Source of the DNA: Okeania sp. KiyG1
GTDB lineage: Bacteria; Cyanobacteriota; Cyanobacteriia; Cyanobacteriales; Microcoleaceae
Direction: 5' to 3'
DNA length: 64,000 nucleotides
NCBI RefSeq assembly: GCF_014132355.1
Contig: NZ_BLZO01000118.1
Location: forward strand, 1-64,000
In this document: positions 18,476 through 29,628 of the stretch, piece after piece
How positions within the stretch are numbered: the stretch's first letter is position 1
How the letters are laid out: every line of letters starts with the position of its first letter
Translations under genes and position numbers: made by a program
The notes under the pieces: generated by a model
Seen by the model: the letters and a program-made list of their open reading frames with translations, nothing else
Database searches by the model: none
Told to the model about the DNA's origin: nothing

Positions 18476-21400
18476 TTAAATGATGGCTCCCAATGCCAAC
18501 AGAGTCTCTTTTTGACCCTCCGTCAAACCGATCGCGCCTGTAATATTCATTCCTTCATAGAGGCGTTTTGCTTTCAGAGTTTTAATGCAGCTACCTGTTT
18601 GAATATTCCACAGTTTAATAGTCTCATCTTCGCTACCACTTGCAAGCATCGACCCGTCATTACTAAAAGCAACAGTTTGAATAGTATTTTCATGTCCTGT
18701 TAAAGTTTGCCAGAGGTTGCCACTAGAAACATCCCAGAGTTGAATTGTCCGATCGCCCCCACCAGTTGCTATCAGGTTACTATTAGGACTAAATTCCATC
18801 GCTCTAATTTGCTTGGTATATTCTGCCAAAGTATGCAGACATTCACCTGTACTGACATTCCAGAGCTTAACAGTGAGGTCATCACTAGCACTAGCAATAA
18901 TTTTACCATTAGAACTCCAGGCAACTTGACGCAACTTATCTTGATGTTCTCCTATATCTGTAAGCTCTCCCGTTTCCATATTCCATATTTGTAATAATTT
19001 TCCATCACTAGCGATCGCTAAATCCCGATCGTCAGGACTTAAAGCAACTGACCACAAACAGTTTGAATAATCTTTGAAAGTTTGCAGACAGCTATTTGTA
19101 TTCAGATCCCATAATTTAATGCAGCGGTCGTCCCCAGCACTAATCAGTTTTCTTCCTTCCCTATAGAAAGCAACTAACCAGATCCAGTCTCCATGTCTTT
19201 CGGGGAGAACTGAACATTTCCCAGTAGCAATATCCCATAACCTAATCTGACCATCATTTCCCCCACTAGCAACTTTTGTTCCTTGAGGATGAAAAGCAAC
19301 TGATTGAACACGCTTTGTATGACGACCTAAAGTTTTACTGTCACCTGTTTCAATATTCCAGAGTCTAACCACGCGATCGTCACTGCCACTCACCAGAGTT
19401 TGACCATCAGGAGAAAAAGCAACCGACCACACTCGTTGAGTATAACCATCAAGAGTTTTCAAAGATTCACCTTTGCTCACATCCCACAACCTGACACCTC
19501 GATCGTCGCTCCCACTAATTAGAGTTTTACCATCACTGCTAAAGGTTATTGCTCGAACTCGTCGGTTTTGTTCGGGTAAAGTAAGTAATAATTTATCTGT
19601 CTGAATATCCCATAATTTGACAGTTTGATCTACACTACCGCTAGCCAGAATTTTACTGTCAGGACTAAAAACAACTGACCAAACTCTTCCATTATGTCCT
19701 GAAAAAGTTTTCAGACATTCACCAGTATAGATATCCAATAATCTGACAAATTTATCGTCGCTACCAGTGGCTAGAGTTTGACCATCAGGACTAAAAGCGA
19801 TCGAGCGAACGACATGATTATTCTGTGGGCAAGTGGTGAGGGGTTTACCTGTCTGAACATCCCATAATTTGACAGTTTGATTTACAGTAAAACTAGCCAA
19901 AATTGTTCCTTGAGGGTTGAAAGCAACTGCAGATACCCAGTAATTATCTTCCTCTAAAATATGAAGACATTGATGAGATTCAATATCCCATAGTTTTACG
20001 GTACAGTCAGCACTAGCGCTCGCCAAAATATTACCATTAGGACTGAAAGCAACTGAGCAAACTTGCTCGGAATGTTCCTCTAATGTAGCAAGACATTCGC
20101 CTGTATTAATATTCCAAAATTTAACAGTAAAATCGCTACTTCCACTAGCTAAAATTTGTTTTTGAGGATGAAAAATAATTGACCTTATCCAATTAGTATG
20201 ACCTAAACAAGTAGCGATCAATTTACCGTCTGCTACTCGCCAAATATAAATATTTTTATCTGCATCTCCTATGGCCCATAATTTGCCATCATGACTAAAT
20301 GCTACTGAAAGAATGCTGCCTAAAGGTTCGGAAAAAACGGATTTAGATAAATCGGAATGGGCAAAATTAACGTGATGTAATTCAACTCCTTGAAGATAGG
20401 CTTGGCAAATAGTTAAATAGGATAAATTATAGTTGCTTAATTCGGTATTTAGCTGAGACAATATATTCAGAATATTTCCTCCTAAATACCCTGGTGCTTG
20501 AGGAAATTCTTTTTGCCAATTTGAGATAATTTGTTGGAGTTTATTTTCTACATTTATTTTTCCGCCAAGTTCTTGAAGTAATCTTTCTAGTAATGGTTGG
20601 ATAATCAGGCGAATTTGAGTTTCTCGAATATAATCTTTGGATGTTGCTTTGCAGAGACAGTAATTATTAAAAAGCTGTATTTTACCTGTCTTAATTTCTT
20701 GGAAAATTTCATCTATTAATCGATCAATAATATATTCTCTAGTTACAGGTAGAACTGTATATTCTAATTGGGTAGTTTTGATAAGCGACCGCCGTTTTAA
20801 AGATATTAATGATTGGAGTAATTCTTGTTTGATTTGCCATGAAATAATATCTTCTTTTAGTTCTGTATCTGAAACAGGCTCATAATTAATTGCCAGCCAA
20901 TACATAACTTGCTGTTCTGAGGTAGATAGACGATTAAACTGACATTCATATAAATCGGTAATTTCGTCAAATTTTAGTTGTCCTAGTTTTAAATAATTTT
21001 CTACAAATTTAGATAAATTTCCCCCAATCCATCTTGAATACGCGCTGCTACAACTTCTAAAGCAGAAGGATTACCTGCATAATGCTCAATAACAAATTTC
21101 CATTCATTTTCTGAGCCTTCAAATTCTCCATATTCTGTAAATATTTTTTGACTGTTTTCTACATTTAATCCTTCTAATTCTAAAATTTTTATAGTTTTAG
21201 TTTTTAGCAATTAAATCAATTGCTTCTGGTTTTCTCGACTGGTAATTAACAAACAACTTTGATGAGAAGACTGAGCTATTCGTTGGAATAAATAACCATA
21301 GCTTTCATAACCTTCCCGATATTTACCTATATGACAACCACTGTGGAGAATTGATTCTGCATTATCTAGTATCAGCAAACAACGAGAGAATGCAAAATAA

Positions 21401-22022
21401 TTAATTAGTTTGGTTATTTTTTCATCTAGAGTTGATGGTAATGTAGTTTCTTGCTGCTGAGAAAAGAACTTAATTGAATCTTCTAGAATATATTCTATTG
21501 TTGGAGATGTTTCCAGACTTCGCCAAATTACATAGTCAAAATTATTCTGAATTTCTTTGATTAATCGTATTGAGAACAAAGTTTTCCCTATACCCCCTCG
21601 ACCAAGCAGGAAAATTAAATTACATTTATCCTGCAAAATCCATTTTTTTGAACTCTCTAATTGTTGATTACGCCCGTAAAAGTAAGGAAAAACAGGGGAA
21701 TTTTCTAAATCTAAAGATACAGGCATAGTAGTTGATTCAGATTGAATATTATCAACTATTTCTTCCCAATTTAATCCCAAAGATTTACAGAATGCTTGGA
21801 AATACTTAGGTGTTACACCCGTATTTTTTCGGAATCGTTTCCAAGTACCAATTGAAACAGTATCCGCCACTTGTTTCTTCCCATTTTTAACCATAGATAG
21901 AAACTTACTGGCTTCATCCAGCCAATTTTCATTATCTAAGGCCCATCCCTTTTCTATTTGGATTTTCTTAATAGTTTCTTTAATTTTTCAAGTCCTTTAG
22001 ATGAGGCTTTCAGAGTTGTCAT
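18476..22022 (-). pseudogene. NB-ARC/WD40 (STAND) protein gene, broken in three places
   Basis: One gene in four frames. ATG at 22022 starts MTTLKASSKGLEKLK; an A5 run (six needed) near 22005 shifts the frame to GWALDNENWLDEASKF. The NTPase follows: GRGGIGKT (Walker A), CLLILDNAES (Walker B) and LLITSRE. An in-frame TAA lies at 21211-21213. A G5 run (six needed) near 21030 shifts into [13 protein letters not shown]. From about 20330 some 14 WD40 repeats ([17 protein letters not shown] type, ending VKLWD) reach the stop at 18476. STAND proteins of this layout are sensors or scaffolds that oligomerise with ATP. If the breaks are real the gene is dead; two of the three are homopolymer one-base losses. 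Confidence 0.85.
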
Positions 22023-22567
22023 AAAAAACTTTACACTCAAGTTGTCAAGAACAATTTTAGATCATTATACTCCAAATTTAGATCATTATACGCCAAATTG
22101 AACCGATCTATTTTTGTACTGGAATCTCCAGAAAGCCAATGGCATATTTGAAATTAATTCAATTAATTCAGTTAGTTCTGCTTTGAGTATTTATACGGTT
22201 GTACTTTTTTCAGTTAGTTCTAATTTGAGTATTTATGCAGTTGTATGTATTTCTTTAGTACAACTTAAGCATTCAGCTATCAGCTATTAACTATGAGTTA
22301 TTAACTCATTGTCTTGGAAGAAGGAATTAGTCTCCAAGGAGAATTAAAAGTTATGAAGAATTATGAAGAAAAAGGTCATCAGCTAACCTAATGAGTTGTT
22401 TTATTGGGCGTTGCTGATGGGTGGCTATGATTTTTCTTTAATGGCGATGTTTAACTATTAACTGAAAAGCATTTGAGATTTTGCCAAATTTAGGTTTCAT
22501 AGCTTAATTCAGTAACGCCCTTTATTCTTTCAAAAACTGTTTGCGCAACATTCCGCAGTAGGGGCGA
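22023..22567. other. Intergenic with two direct-repeat pairs
   Basis: ttagatcattatac occurs twice (22059 and 22078). A ~42-bp unit starting ttcagttagttct and ending gttgta is repeated in tandem at about 22166-22250. A diverged family A MITE spans 22407-22519 (ggcgttgctga to cagtaacgcc). tgtttgcgcaacattccgca at 22543 leads into the 17-bp array. Together they form the upstream region of the broken STAND gene. Confidence 0.6.
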
Positions 22568-22582
22568 ATGGCATTCGCCCTC

Positions 22583-23602
22583 AAATGGCATTCGCCCTCA
22601 AATGGCATTCGCCCTCAAATGGCATTCGCCCTCAAATGGCATTCGCCCTCAAATGGCATTCGCCCTCAAATGGCATTCGCCCTCAAATGGCATTCGCCCT
22701 CAAATGGCATTCGCCCTCAAATGGCATTCGCCCTCAAATGGCATTCGCCCTCAAATGGCATTCGCCCTCAAATGGCATTCGCCCTCAAATGGCATTCGCC
22801 CTCAAATGGCATTCGCCCTCAAATGGCATTCGCCCTCAAATGGCATTCGCCCTCAAATGGCATTCGCCCTCAAATGGCATTCGCCCTCAAATGGCATTCG
22901 CCCTCAAATGGCATTCGCCCTCAAATGGCATTCGCCCTCAAATGGCATTCGCCCTCAAATGGCATTCGCCCTCAAATGGCATTCGCCCTCAAATGGCATT
23001 CGCCCTCAAATGGCATTCGCCCTCAAATGGCATTCGCCCTCAAATGGCATTCGCCCTCAAATGGCATTCGCCCTCAAATGGCATTCGCCCTCAAATGGCA
23101 TTCGCCCTCAAATGGCATTCGCCCTCAAATGGCATTCGCCCTCAAATGGCATTCGCCCTCAAATGGCATTCGCCCTCAAATGGCATTCGCCCTCAAATGG
23201 CATTCGCCCTCAAATGGCATTCGCCCTCAAATGGCATTCGCCCTCAAATGGCATTCGCCCTCAAATGGCATTCGCCCTCAAATGGCATTCGCCCTCAAAT
23301 GGCATTCGCCCTCAAATGGCATTCGCCCTCAAATGGCATTCGCCCTCAAATGGCATTCGCCCTCAAATGGCATTCGCCCTCAAATGGCATTCGCCCTCAA
23401 ATGGCATTCGCCCTCAAATGGCATTCGCCCTCAAATGGCATTCGCCCTCAAATGGCATTCGCCCTCAAATGGCATTCGCCCTCAAATGGCATTCGCCCTC
23501 AAATGGCATTCGCCCTCAAATGGCATTCGCCCTCAAATGGCATTTGCTCTCAAATGGCATTTGCCCTCAAATGGTATTCGCCCTCAAATGGTATTTGCTC
23601 TC
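22583..23602. repeat. Tandem array, 60 units of 17 bp
   Basis: The unit is aaatggcattcgccctc. From 22583 to 23602 there are 1020 bases, exactly 60 units, nearly all identical; only the last four carry changes (catttgctctc, gtattcg and similar). It is preceded by gtaggggcgaatggcattcg and followed by actggatttactgtccgtgcgtaagtcctg, the right end of a family E MITE, so the array is an expansion of the MITE's interior. Since 17 is not a multiple of 3 and the unit has no stop in any forward frame, all three forward frames are open across it; this is not evidence of coding. Confidence 0.97.
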
Positions 23603-23725
23603 ACTGGATTTACTGTCCGTGCGTAAGTCCTGATACCTTAGAGAATTGCTGAAAAATCAGGAAGTTTTCTGGTAAATCTCAAAAACTAACTGTTTCGTTC
23701 ATCACAGTTCAACACAAAAGTAATT

Positions 23726-25216
23726 ATGAGCAATCACACAAATCATCAAAGACATCGGTTAACAAGTTTAAGTCAAGCAGTATTAGTAGCGATCGCTTCT
23801 ACTTTTGGTGTTGGAGTCAAAGTTGCTCTAGCAGATCCAGCAGTTAACCCACCAACAACATTACCTCAAGTATTCTGCTTCCGGTTTACTGATATTAAAG
23901 CAGTAGAAGACGACCCAGAAGGAGATAAGTTTCAAATTGCCTTTGAAGTTCTCAACTGGTCTAACCAACCTGCTGCTGGGGTTCGTATTGCTCTCAATCA
24001 AGGAACAAGGGGTTTCGAGGGTGCAGCACCCACTCTTGCAGGAGCAGGAATTGACGCTAATGGTCGCCCTCTCGGTCCTGATGCAGATCCCCTGACAGGA
24101 AATCAACTATTTACCAACACTGGTAGTGTAGTGCAATCAACTGACACAGCAATTCAATGGGATGCCAGTCAGTTCAACTTTAATACTTTTATTGACGGAC
24201 CCATACCAAACCGAGACTTGCTTGCTCCTGGACCAAGAAACACTCCTGGTGCTTGCGCTTTAGTTCCTGGCTGTCAAGTTGTCGGCCACCCCAACCCTTT
24301 CTTTGGTCGTCCCAACATTGCTGACCCGGAGACCATTGATGATGGTAATAATGTGTTGGATGGTTTCGTTATCACAGTAGATGATTTCGACGAAACAGAG
24401 GTACTTTCTTTCAACTGGGATCTCCTTAATGTTGCTGGCAACCGTATTGGAGATACTAACGATTTTGGTTTTGGCACAGTGAATATTGCTCGCTTACCTA
24501 TCAATGAAACAGGCGATCCTGATGCTGACTTCCGAATTTTTGAGCAAAATACTGGTGTAGGGCGCTCCAACCGATTATTTGCTGAAAATTCTCATACTGT
24601 TACAGAATATTCTCCTGTTGATTATGACACAACTATTGCAGGTGGCTTGTCTGCTAGCAATGCCGAGGCAACTCAAGCTGTTAATTCTACAGGAGGAGAT
24701 GAACCTATTGCTCTATTTGCTGCTGAATTTTCGCCAGGACTTACTGGTGCATTTTTGAATTCAGCGGATAACATTTTCGGTGCTCCAGTGAATGCTACGT
24801 TAATAGCTAGTAACCCTGGTGACGGTGGTTCTGGTGACGTTGGTTCCGGTGACGGCGGTTCTGGTGACGTTGGTTCCGGTGACGGCGGTTCTGGTGACGT
24901 TGGTTCCGGTGACGGCGGTTCTGGTGACGTTGGTTCCGGTGACGGCGGTTCTGGTGACGTTGGTTCCGGTGACGGCGGTTCTGGTGACGTTGGTTCCGGT
25001 GACGGCGGTTCTGGTGACGTTGGTTCTGGTGACGGCGGTTCTGGTGATATTGGTTCTGGTGATATTGGTTCTGGTGACGTTGGTTCTGGTGATATTGGTT
25101 CTGGTGATATTGGTTCTGGTGACATACAACCAGAGTCTGTCCCTGAACCAAGCACACTGGCAATGCTAGGAATGACAACCCTCGCTTTATTAGGTTATAA
25201 ACGTCGTCGCAGTTAA
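23726..25216 (+). CDS. PEP-CTERM surface protein 1 with shared domain and Gly-Ser-Asp linker
   Basis: 496 residues. An N-terminal signal peptide ([20 protein letters not shown], cut near ALA-DP). Residues ~48-365 are a domain shared with the next three genes: [91 protein letters not shown]. Residues ~366-465 are tandem [10 protein letters not shown] units (30-bp DNA repeat). The C-terminus [20 protein letters not shown] then KRRRS is a PEP-CTERM signal (PEP, one hydrophobic helix, basic tail) for exosortase processing at the inner membrane. Likely exported to the surface or matrix. The shared domain is not one I recognise. Confidence 0.9.
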   Translation: MSNHTNHQRHRLTSLSQAVLVAIASTFGVGVKVALADPAVNPPTTLPQVFCFRFTDIKAVEDDPEGDKFQIAFEVLNWSNQPAAGVRIALNQGTRGFEGAAPTLAGAGIDANGRPLGPDADPLTGNQLFTNTGSVVQSTDTAIQWDASQFNFNTFIDGPIPNRDLLAPGPRNTPGACALVPGCQVVGHPNPFFGRPNIADPETIDDGNNVLDGFVITVDDFDETEVLSFNWDLLNVAGNRIGDTNDFGFGTVNIARLPINETGDPDADFRIFEQNTGVGRSNRLFAENSHTVTEYSPVDYDTTIAGGLSASNAEATQAVNSTGGDEPIALFAAEFSPGLTGAFLNSADNIFGAPVNATLIASNPGDGGSGDVGSGDGGSGDVGSGDGGSGDVGSGDGGSGDVGSGDGGSGDVGSGDGGSGDVGSGDGGSGDVGSGDGGSGDIGSGDIGSGDVGSGDIGSGDIGSGDIQPESVPEPSTLAMLGMTTLALLGYKRRRS

Positions 25217-25226
25217 TTAAATATAT

Positions 25227-25339
25227 CAGGACTTACGCAAATTAACTGTTAAAGCACCATCTGTAGGGGCGAATGGCATTGGCTAACGCCAAGCTCCGCT
25301 AACGCCCTCACTAGATTTAGTCTCCGTGCATAAGTCCTG
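25227..25339. mobile_element. MITE family E, second copy
   Basis: Ends caggacttacgca and tgcataagtcctg. The interior gtaggggcgaatggcattgg matches the copy at 9420-9533. No target duplication is evident. It lies between PEP-CTERM genes 1 and 2. Confidence 0.8.
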
Positions 25340-25396
25340 TTTGCCCCACAACATCAAACGCCCCGACATTAACTGAGTGTATAGAAGTCAGTAATT

Positions 25397-26836
25397 ATGA
25401 TTAATCAAATAAACCATGAAAGACATCGGTTAACAAGCTTAAGTCAAGCAGTATTAGTAGCGATCGCTTCTACTTGTGGTGTGGGAGTTAAAGTCGCCCT
25501 AGCAGATCCACCAGTTACACCACCTCCTGAAACTTTACTTCCTCCAGTTTTCTGCTTCCGGTTCACTGATATTAAAGCAGTAGAAGACGACCCAGAAGGA
25601 GATAAATTTCAAATTGCTTTTGAAGTTCTCAACTGGTCTGACCAAGCTGCTGCAGGCGTCCGTGTTGCCCTCACCGAAGGAACATTCGGTATTGATGAAG
25701 CTCCCATTTTTGCAGGTGCAGGAATTGACGGTAATGGTCGTCCTCTCGGTCCTGATGCAGACCCCTTACCAGGAAATCAAGTGTTTAACAACACTGGTGG
25801 AGTAGTTGAATCAACTGACACAGCGATTCAATGGAATGCGAGTCAGCGTAGCTTTAATACCTCGACTAATACCTTTATTAACAGACCAATACCAAACCGG
25901 GACTTACTTGGTGTTGGACCAAGAAACACTCCTGCTGCTTGTGCTTTAGTTCCTGGTTGTCAAGTTGTTGGTCACCCCAACCCTTTCTTTGGTACTCCTC
26001 AAGTTGCTGACTGGGAGACCGTTGATAATGGTAATAATGTGTTGGATGGTTTTGTCATCACAGTAGATGATTTCGATGAACAAGAGGTAATTTCTTTCAA
26101 CTGGAATCTCCTTGGTGTTGATGGCAACCCTATTGGTATGCCTGGTGATGGAAACGAATATGGTTTCGGAACAGTTAATATTGCCCGCACAGCCATCAGC
26201 GAAAGCCTTGATGCTGAATTCCGGATCTTTGAGCAGAATACTGGTGTTGAACGCTCCAACCGATTATTTGCTCAAGATTCCTATAAGGTGACGGAATATT
26301 CTCCTTCGACTGATGGCGAAGTTATTGCTATGTTTGCAGCAGAGTTTGGTGCAGGTATTACTGGTCAGTTTCTCAACTCAGAGGATAATATTTTTGGTTC
26401 TGCTGTTAATGCTCAGTTAGTAGCTAGTAACCCTGGAACTGGAGGCACTGGTGGAACTGGCACTTGTGAAACTGGCACTTGTGGAACTGGTGGAACTGGA
26501 ACTGGCGGAACTGGAACTGGTGGAACTGGCACTGGCGGAACTGGAACTGGCGGAACTGGAACTGGCGGAACTGGCACTGGCGGAACTGGAACTGGCGGAA
26601 CTGGAACTGGTGGAACTGGCACTTGTGGAACTGGCACTTGTGGAACTGGCGGAACTGGAACTGGAACTGGCGGAACTGGAACTGGAACTGGTGGAACTGG
26701 AACTGGTGGAACTGGCACTGGTTCCGGTGGTTATGATGATATACAACCAGAGTCAGTTCCCGAACCAAGCACAACTCTAATGTTAGGTCTGACAGCACTA
26801 GCCTTATTTGGCTATAAACGTAAACGTCGTAGTTAA
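25397..26836 (+). CDS. PEP-CTERM surface protein 2 with shared domain and Gly-Thr linker
   Basis: 479 residues, a close paralogue of the preceding gene. The signal peptide ([20 protein letters not shown]) and first 80 residues are nearly identical, showing recent duplication. The shared domain (about 48-345) again has [31 protein letters not shown] and [10 protein letters not shown], but lacks the AGGLSA...NSTGG insert before IAMFAAEF. The linker is different: GTGGTG repeats (about 350-445) including several GTCGTG units with Cys, rather than GSGD. The C-terminus is VPEPSTTLMLGLTALALFGY then KRKRRS. The linker repeats look like independent slippage expansions. Confidence 0.9.
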   Translation: MINQINHERHRLTSLSQAVLVAIASTCGVGVKVALADPPVTPPPETLLPPVFCFRFTDIKAVEDDPEGDKFQIAFEVLNWSDQAAAGVRVALTEGTFGIDEAPIFAGAGIDGNGRPLGPDADPLPGNQVFNNTGGVVESTDTAIQWNASQRSFNTSTNTFINRPIPNRDLLGVGPRNTPAACALVPGCQVVGHPNPFFGTPQVADWETVDNGNNVLDGFVITVDDFDEQEVISFNWNLLGVDGNPIGMPGDGNEYGFGTVNIARTAISESLDAEFRIFEQNTGVERSNRLFAQDSYKVTEYSPSTDGEVIAMFAAEFGAGITGQFLNSEDNIFGSAVNAQLVASNPGTGGTGGTGTCETGTCGTGGTGTGGTGTGGTGTGGTGTGGTGTGGTGTGGTGTGGTGTGGTGTCGTGTCGTGGTGTGTGGTGTGTGGTGTGGTGTGSGGYDDIQPESVPEPSTTLMLGLTALALFGYKRKRRS

Positions 26837-27450
26837 TTAAATTCGATCCCCCCTAACCCCCCTTGTCAAGGGGGGAACTGGTTAAAGTGTAAGAGGGAGA
26901 ACACAAAATTCAAAATGATTGTTCGTGCCAAATCTATACCAGCCATGGATTTTGAGCAACTAATTTGTCAAATTCCTTAGCCCCCCTTACTAAGGGGGGT
27001 TGGGGGGATCGCCTTGTTTTGTCAACGTCAAAGCCACAATTAATCACCTATCCTATTATGAACAGAACCTGTCAAACAATTCTCAGGCCATGCTAGGAAT
27101 GATAGCGATCGCTTTATTAGGTTATAAACATCGTCGTAGTTAATTAAATTCGATCCCCCCTAACCCCCCTTGTCAAGGGGGGAACTGGTTAAAGTTGAAA
27201 AGGCACAAGACAAAGTTAAAAATGATTGTTCGTGCCAAATCTATACCAGCCATGGATTTTGAGCAACTAATTTGTCAAATTCCTTAGCCCCCCTTACTAA
27301 GGGGGGTTGGGGGGATCGCCTTGTTTTGTCAACGTCAAAGCCACAATTAATCACCTATACTATTATGAACAGAAACTGTCAAACAATTCTCAGGCCATGC
27401 TAGGAATGATAGCGATCGCTTTATTAGGTTATAAACATCGTCGCAGTTAA
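26829..27450 (+). pseudogene. Two 307-bp tandem repeats carrying decayed PEP-CTERM tails
   Basis: The block starting cgtagttaattaaattcgat is repeated with an offset of 307 bases (gatcccccc at 26845 and 27152). Each block holds a ccccccttgtcaagggggg hairpin, the text tgttcgtgccaaatctatac, and near its end AMLGMIAIALLGYKHRRS followed by a stop, which is the last helix and basic tail of a PEP-CTERM signal without any gene in front. They are leftovers of lost paralogues or unequal recombination. Confidence 0.8.
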
Positions 27451-27565
27451 TCACATATATATATAGGGGCGAATGCCATTCGCCCCTACTAAACCAAATA
27501 TTAGCACCTACATTTTTTGTCGAAGAACCAATAGACCTAAAAAGGTTGACAAACAGACAAAACTA

Positions 27566-29461
27566 ATGAATCTTAAGAACCAATACTTACAAACTGGGAC
27601 TCTCTACCTAACTTTGCTGATTGCAGGAACTCCTGCCGCAACCGCCGCCACCTTACAAAGCGCTGATGTAGTCGTTCTTATTGATGAATCCAATTCTATG
27701 TCCGGCGAGCAACGATGGATCGGCAACATGATTCCGCAGCTAGATGCAATTCTGCAAAGCCAAGGTCTCACAGGTCAACGCTTTGGCCTTGTTGGATTTG
27801 GTAGTGGTCGCCCGGATCTCTTGGGGCGTTCTGTGCCTGTAGGTGGAGCCAATTTTGGTACTTCTGCTGAATTTGCCAGTGCCACGAATAACTTACTCGT
27901 ATCTGGCAAGTTTGAAGATGGTTATTCTGCCATTGACTTTGCTCTGAATAACTACACCTTTCGGGAAGATGCTGCTGTTAGCTTCATCCTCGTGACAGAC
28001 GAAGATCGAGATAATGGCAACTTTGGTCTCAACTTCACCAATATCCTAGCAGGGTTAAAGCGAGGAACCGAAAACACTGAAGATGATATTTTATTAAATG
28101 CTATAGTCAACGCCAACTTTGTGAATAATGCCATTGGAGTCAACTCTGAAGCAAATGCTTATATTGCTGACGGTAGAGGTGGATACACAACGACCCAACT
28201 TCCATCCCTAAATGGTATTGTCACCAGTAGTTTTGAGAATACTAAACCAGATTATGTAGACTTAGCTCTTGCCAATGGTGGTGCAGCATGGAACTTGAAC
28301 CAACTGCGAACTGGTGGTTTAACTACAACCTCTTTCACAAAGGCATTTATTGATGCCAACGTCCGAGATATTCAGCAACAGCAGGCACCTGAAACAAAAT
28401 TACCTCCAGTCTACAACCTCCGATTCACTGATATTAAAGCTGTGGAAGACGATCCAGAAGGAGATAAATTTCAACTTGCCTTTGAAGTTCTCAACTGGTC
28501 AGACAAACCTGCTGCTGGAGTTCGTATTGCCCTCAATGAAGGAACAGATTTTTTTCCCATCATCGAGGAAAGATCCTCTTTTGCAGGTGCAGGAATTGAT
28601 TTTAACGGTCGTCCTAACGGTCCTGATGCAGAACCCCTACCAGGAAATTTACTATTGGCCAATAGTAGTCGAGTAGTAGAATCAACTGATACAGCAATTC
28701 AATGGGATGCTAGTCAGTTTGACTTTAATACCTCTGTCAACGGACCAATACCAAATCGCGACTTACTTGGTGCTGGACCGAACAACACTCCCGATGCTTG
28801 CGCTTTAGTTCCTGGTTGTCAAGTGATCGGGCACTCCAACCCTTTCTTTGGTCGTCCCGACATTCCTGACCTAGAGACCGTTGATGATGGTAATAATGTT
28901 TTGGATGGTTTCGTAATCACAGTAGATGATTTCAACGAAGGAGAAGTGATTTCTTTCAATTGGAATCTCCTGGATGTTAATGGCAACCCTATTGGAACCC
29001 CTGATTCTGGAAATGAGTATGGTTTCGGGATAGCAAATATTCTTCGCACACCTATTGGTGAAGACCCCGATGCTGACTTCCAGATTTTTGAGCAAAATAC
29101 TGGTGCAGATACCTCCAAGCGATTATTTGCTGAAGATTCTTATCGGGTTACAGAATATTCTCCTGTTAGTTATGACACGACTCTTGCCAGAGCTTTTTCT
29201 GCTAGGAATACCGTGGCAACTCGGACTATTAATTCTAGAGGAGGAGATGAACCAATTGCTCTATTTGCTGCGGAAATTGGGACAGGAATTACTGGTGCAT
29301 TTTTGAATCCAGCGGATAACATTTTTAATTCTAGTATCAATGCTAAATTATTGCCTAAACCAACTCCACCTGTGGAACCGGAGCCAGTTCCCGAACCTAG
29401 TACGATGGCCATGATAGGGATGACAGCGATCGCTTTATTGGGCTATAAACGTCATGGTTAA
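27566..29461 (+). CDS. PEP-CTERM protein 3: vWA domain fused to the shared domain
   Basis: 631 residues from ATG 27566 (MNLKNQYLQTGTLYLTLLIA, a signal peptide cut near ATA-AT). The frame is open to 27473, but that part crosses a gcgaatgccattcgcc repeat. Residues ~33-240 are a von Willebrand factor A domain: ADVVVLIDESNSMSGEQRW gives the MIDAS DxSxS (Asp40, Ser42, Ser44), and ILVTDEDRDNG the later metal Asp. From ~277 comes the shared domain ([40 protein letters not shown]), then a short Pro/Glu linker and VPEPSTMAMIGMTAIALLGY-KRHG. vWA domains bind partners through metal, so this looks like a surface adhesion version of the family. Confidence 0.9.
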   Translation: MNLKNQYLQTGTLYLTLLIAGTPAATAATLQSADVVVLIDESNSMSGEQRWIGNMIPQLDAILQSQGLTGQRFGLVGFGSGRPDLLGRSVPVGGANFGTSAEFASATNNLLVSGKFEDGYSAIDFALNNYTFREDAAVSFILVTDEDRDNGNFGLNFTNILAGLKRGTENTEDDILLNAIVNANFVNNAIGVNSEANAYIADGRGGYTTTQLPSLNGIVTSSFENTKPDYVDLALANGGAAWNLNQLRTGGLTTTSFTKAFIDANVRDIQQQQAPETKLPPVYNLRFTDIKAVEDDPEGDKFQLAFEVLNWSDKPAAGVRIALNEGTDFFPIIEERSSFAGAGIDFNGRPNGPDAEPLPGNLLLANSSRVVESTDTAIQWDASQFDFNTSVNGPIPNRDLLGAGPNNTPDACALVPGCQVIGHSNPFFGRPDIPDLETVDDGNNVLDGFVITVDDFNEGEVISFNWNLLDVNGNPIGTPDSGNEYGFGIANILRTPIGEDPDADFQIFEQNTGADTSKRLFAEDSYRVTEYSPVSYDTTLARAFSARNTVATRTINSRGGDEPIALFAAEIGTGITGAFLNPADNIFNSSINAKLLPKPTPPVEPEPVPEPSTMAMIGMTAIALLGYKRHG

Positions 29462-29628
29462 TCAAATATATGTAGGGGCGAATGGCATTCGCCCTCACTC
29501 GATTTAGTATCCATGCGTAAACCTTGCTTACTATGCTTTGCCGCGGTTTGACCATGAGTTAGTACCAATCTTTTTAGTCAAATGGAGCGATCGCCTCTCA
29601 ACAACTTTTTGTTTATTAACGTAAAGTT

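Noticed and set aside
22583-23602. CRISPR array
   Set aside because: The 17-bp units are contiguous without spacers and no cas gene is in the window.
22568-23652. Three overlapping open frames of about 350 codons in the 17-bp array
   Set aside because: They arise because the repeat has no stop in any forward frame and 17 is not a multiple of 3; all three give the same periodic peptide, with no signal, domain or conserved ribosome site.
24673-25178. Long open frames on the minus strand and other frames of the PEP-CTERM linkers (also 26413-26798)
   Set aside because: They are shadows of GC-rich short repeats that lack stops in several frames; the plus-strand frame has signal peptide, domain and tail.
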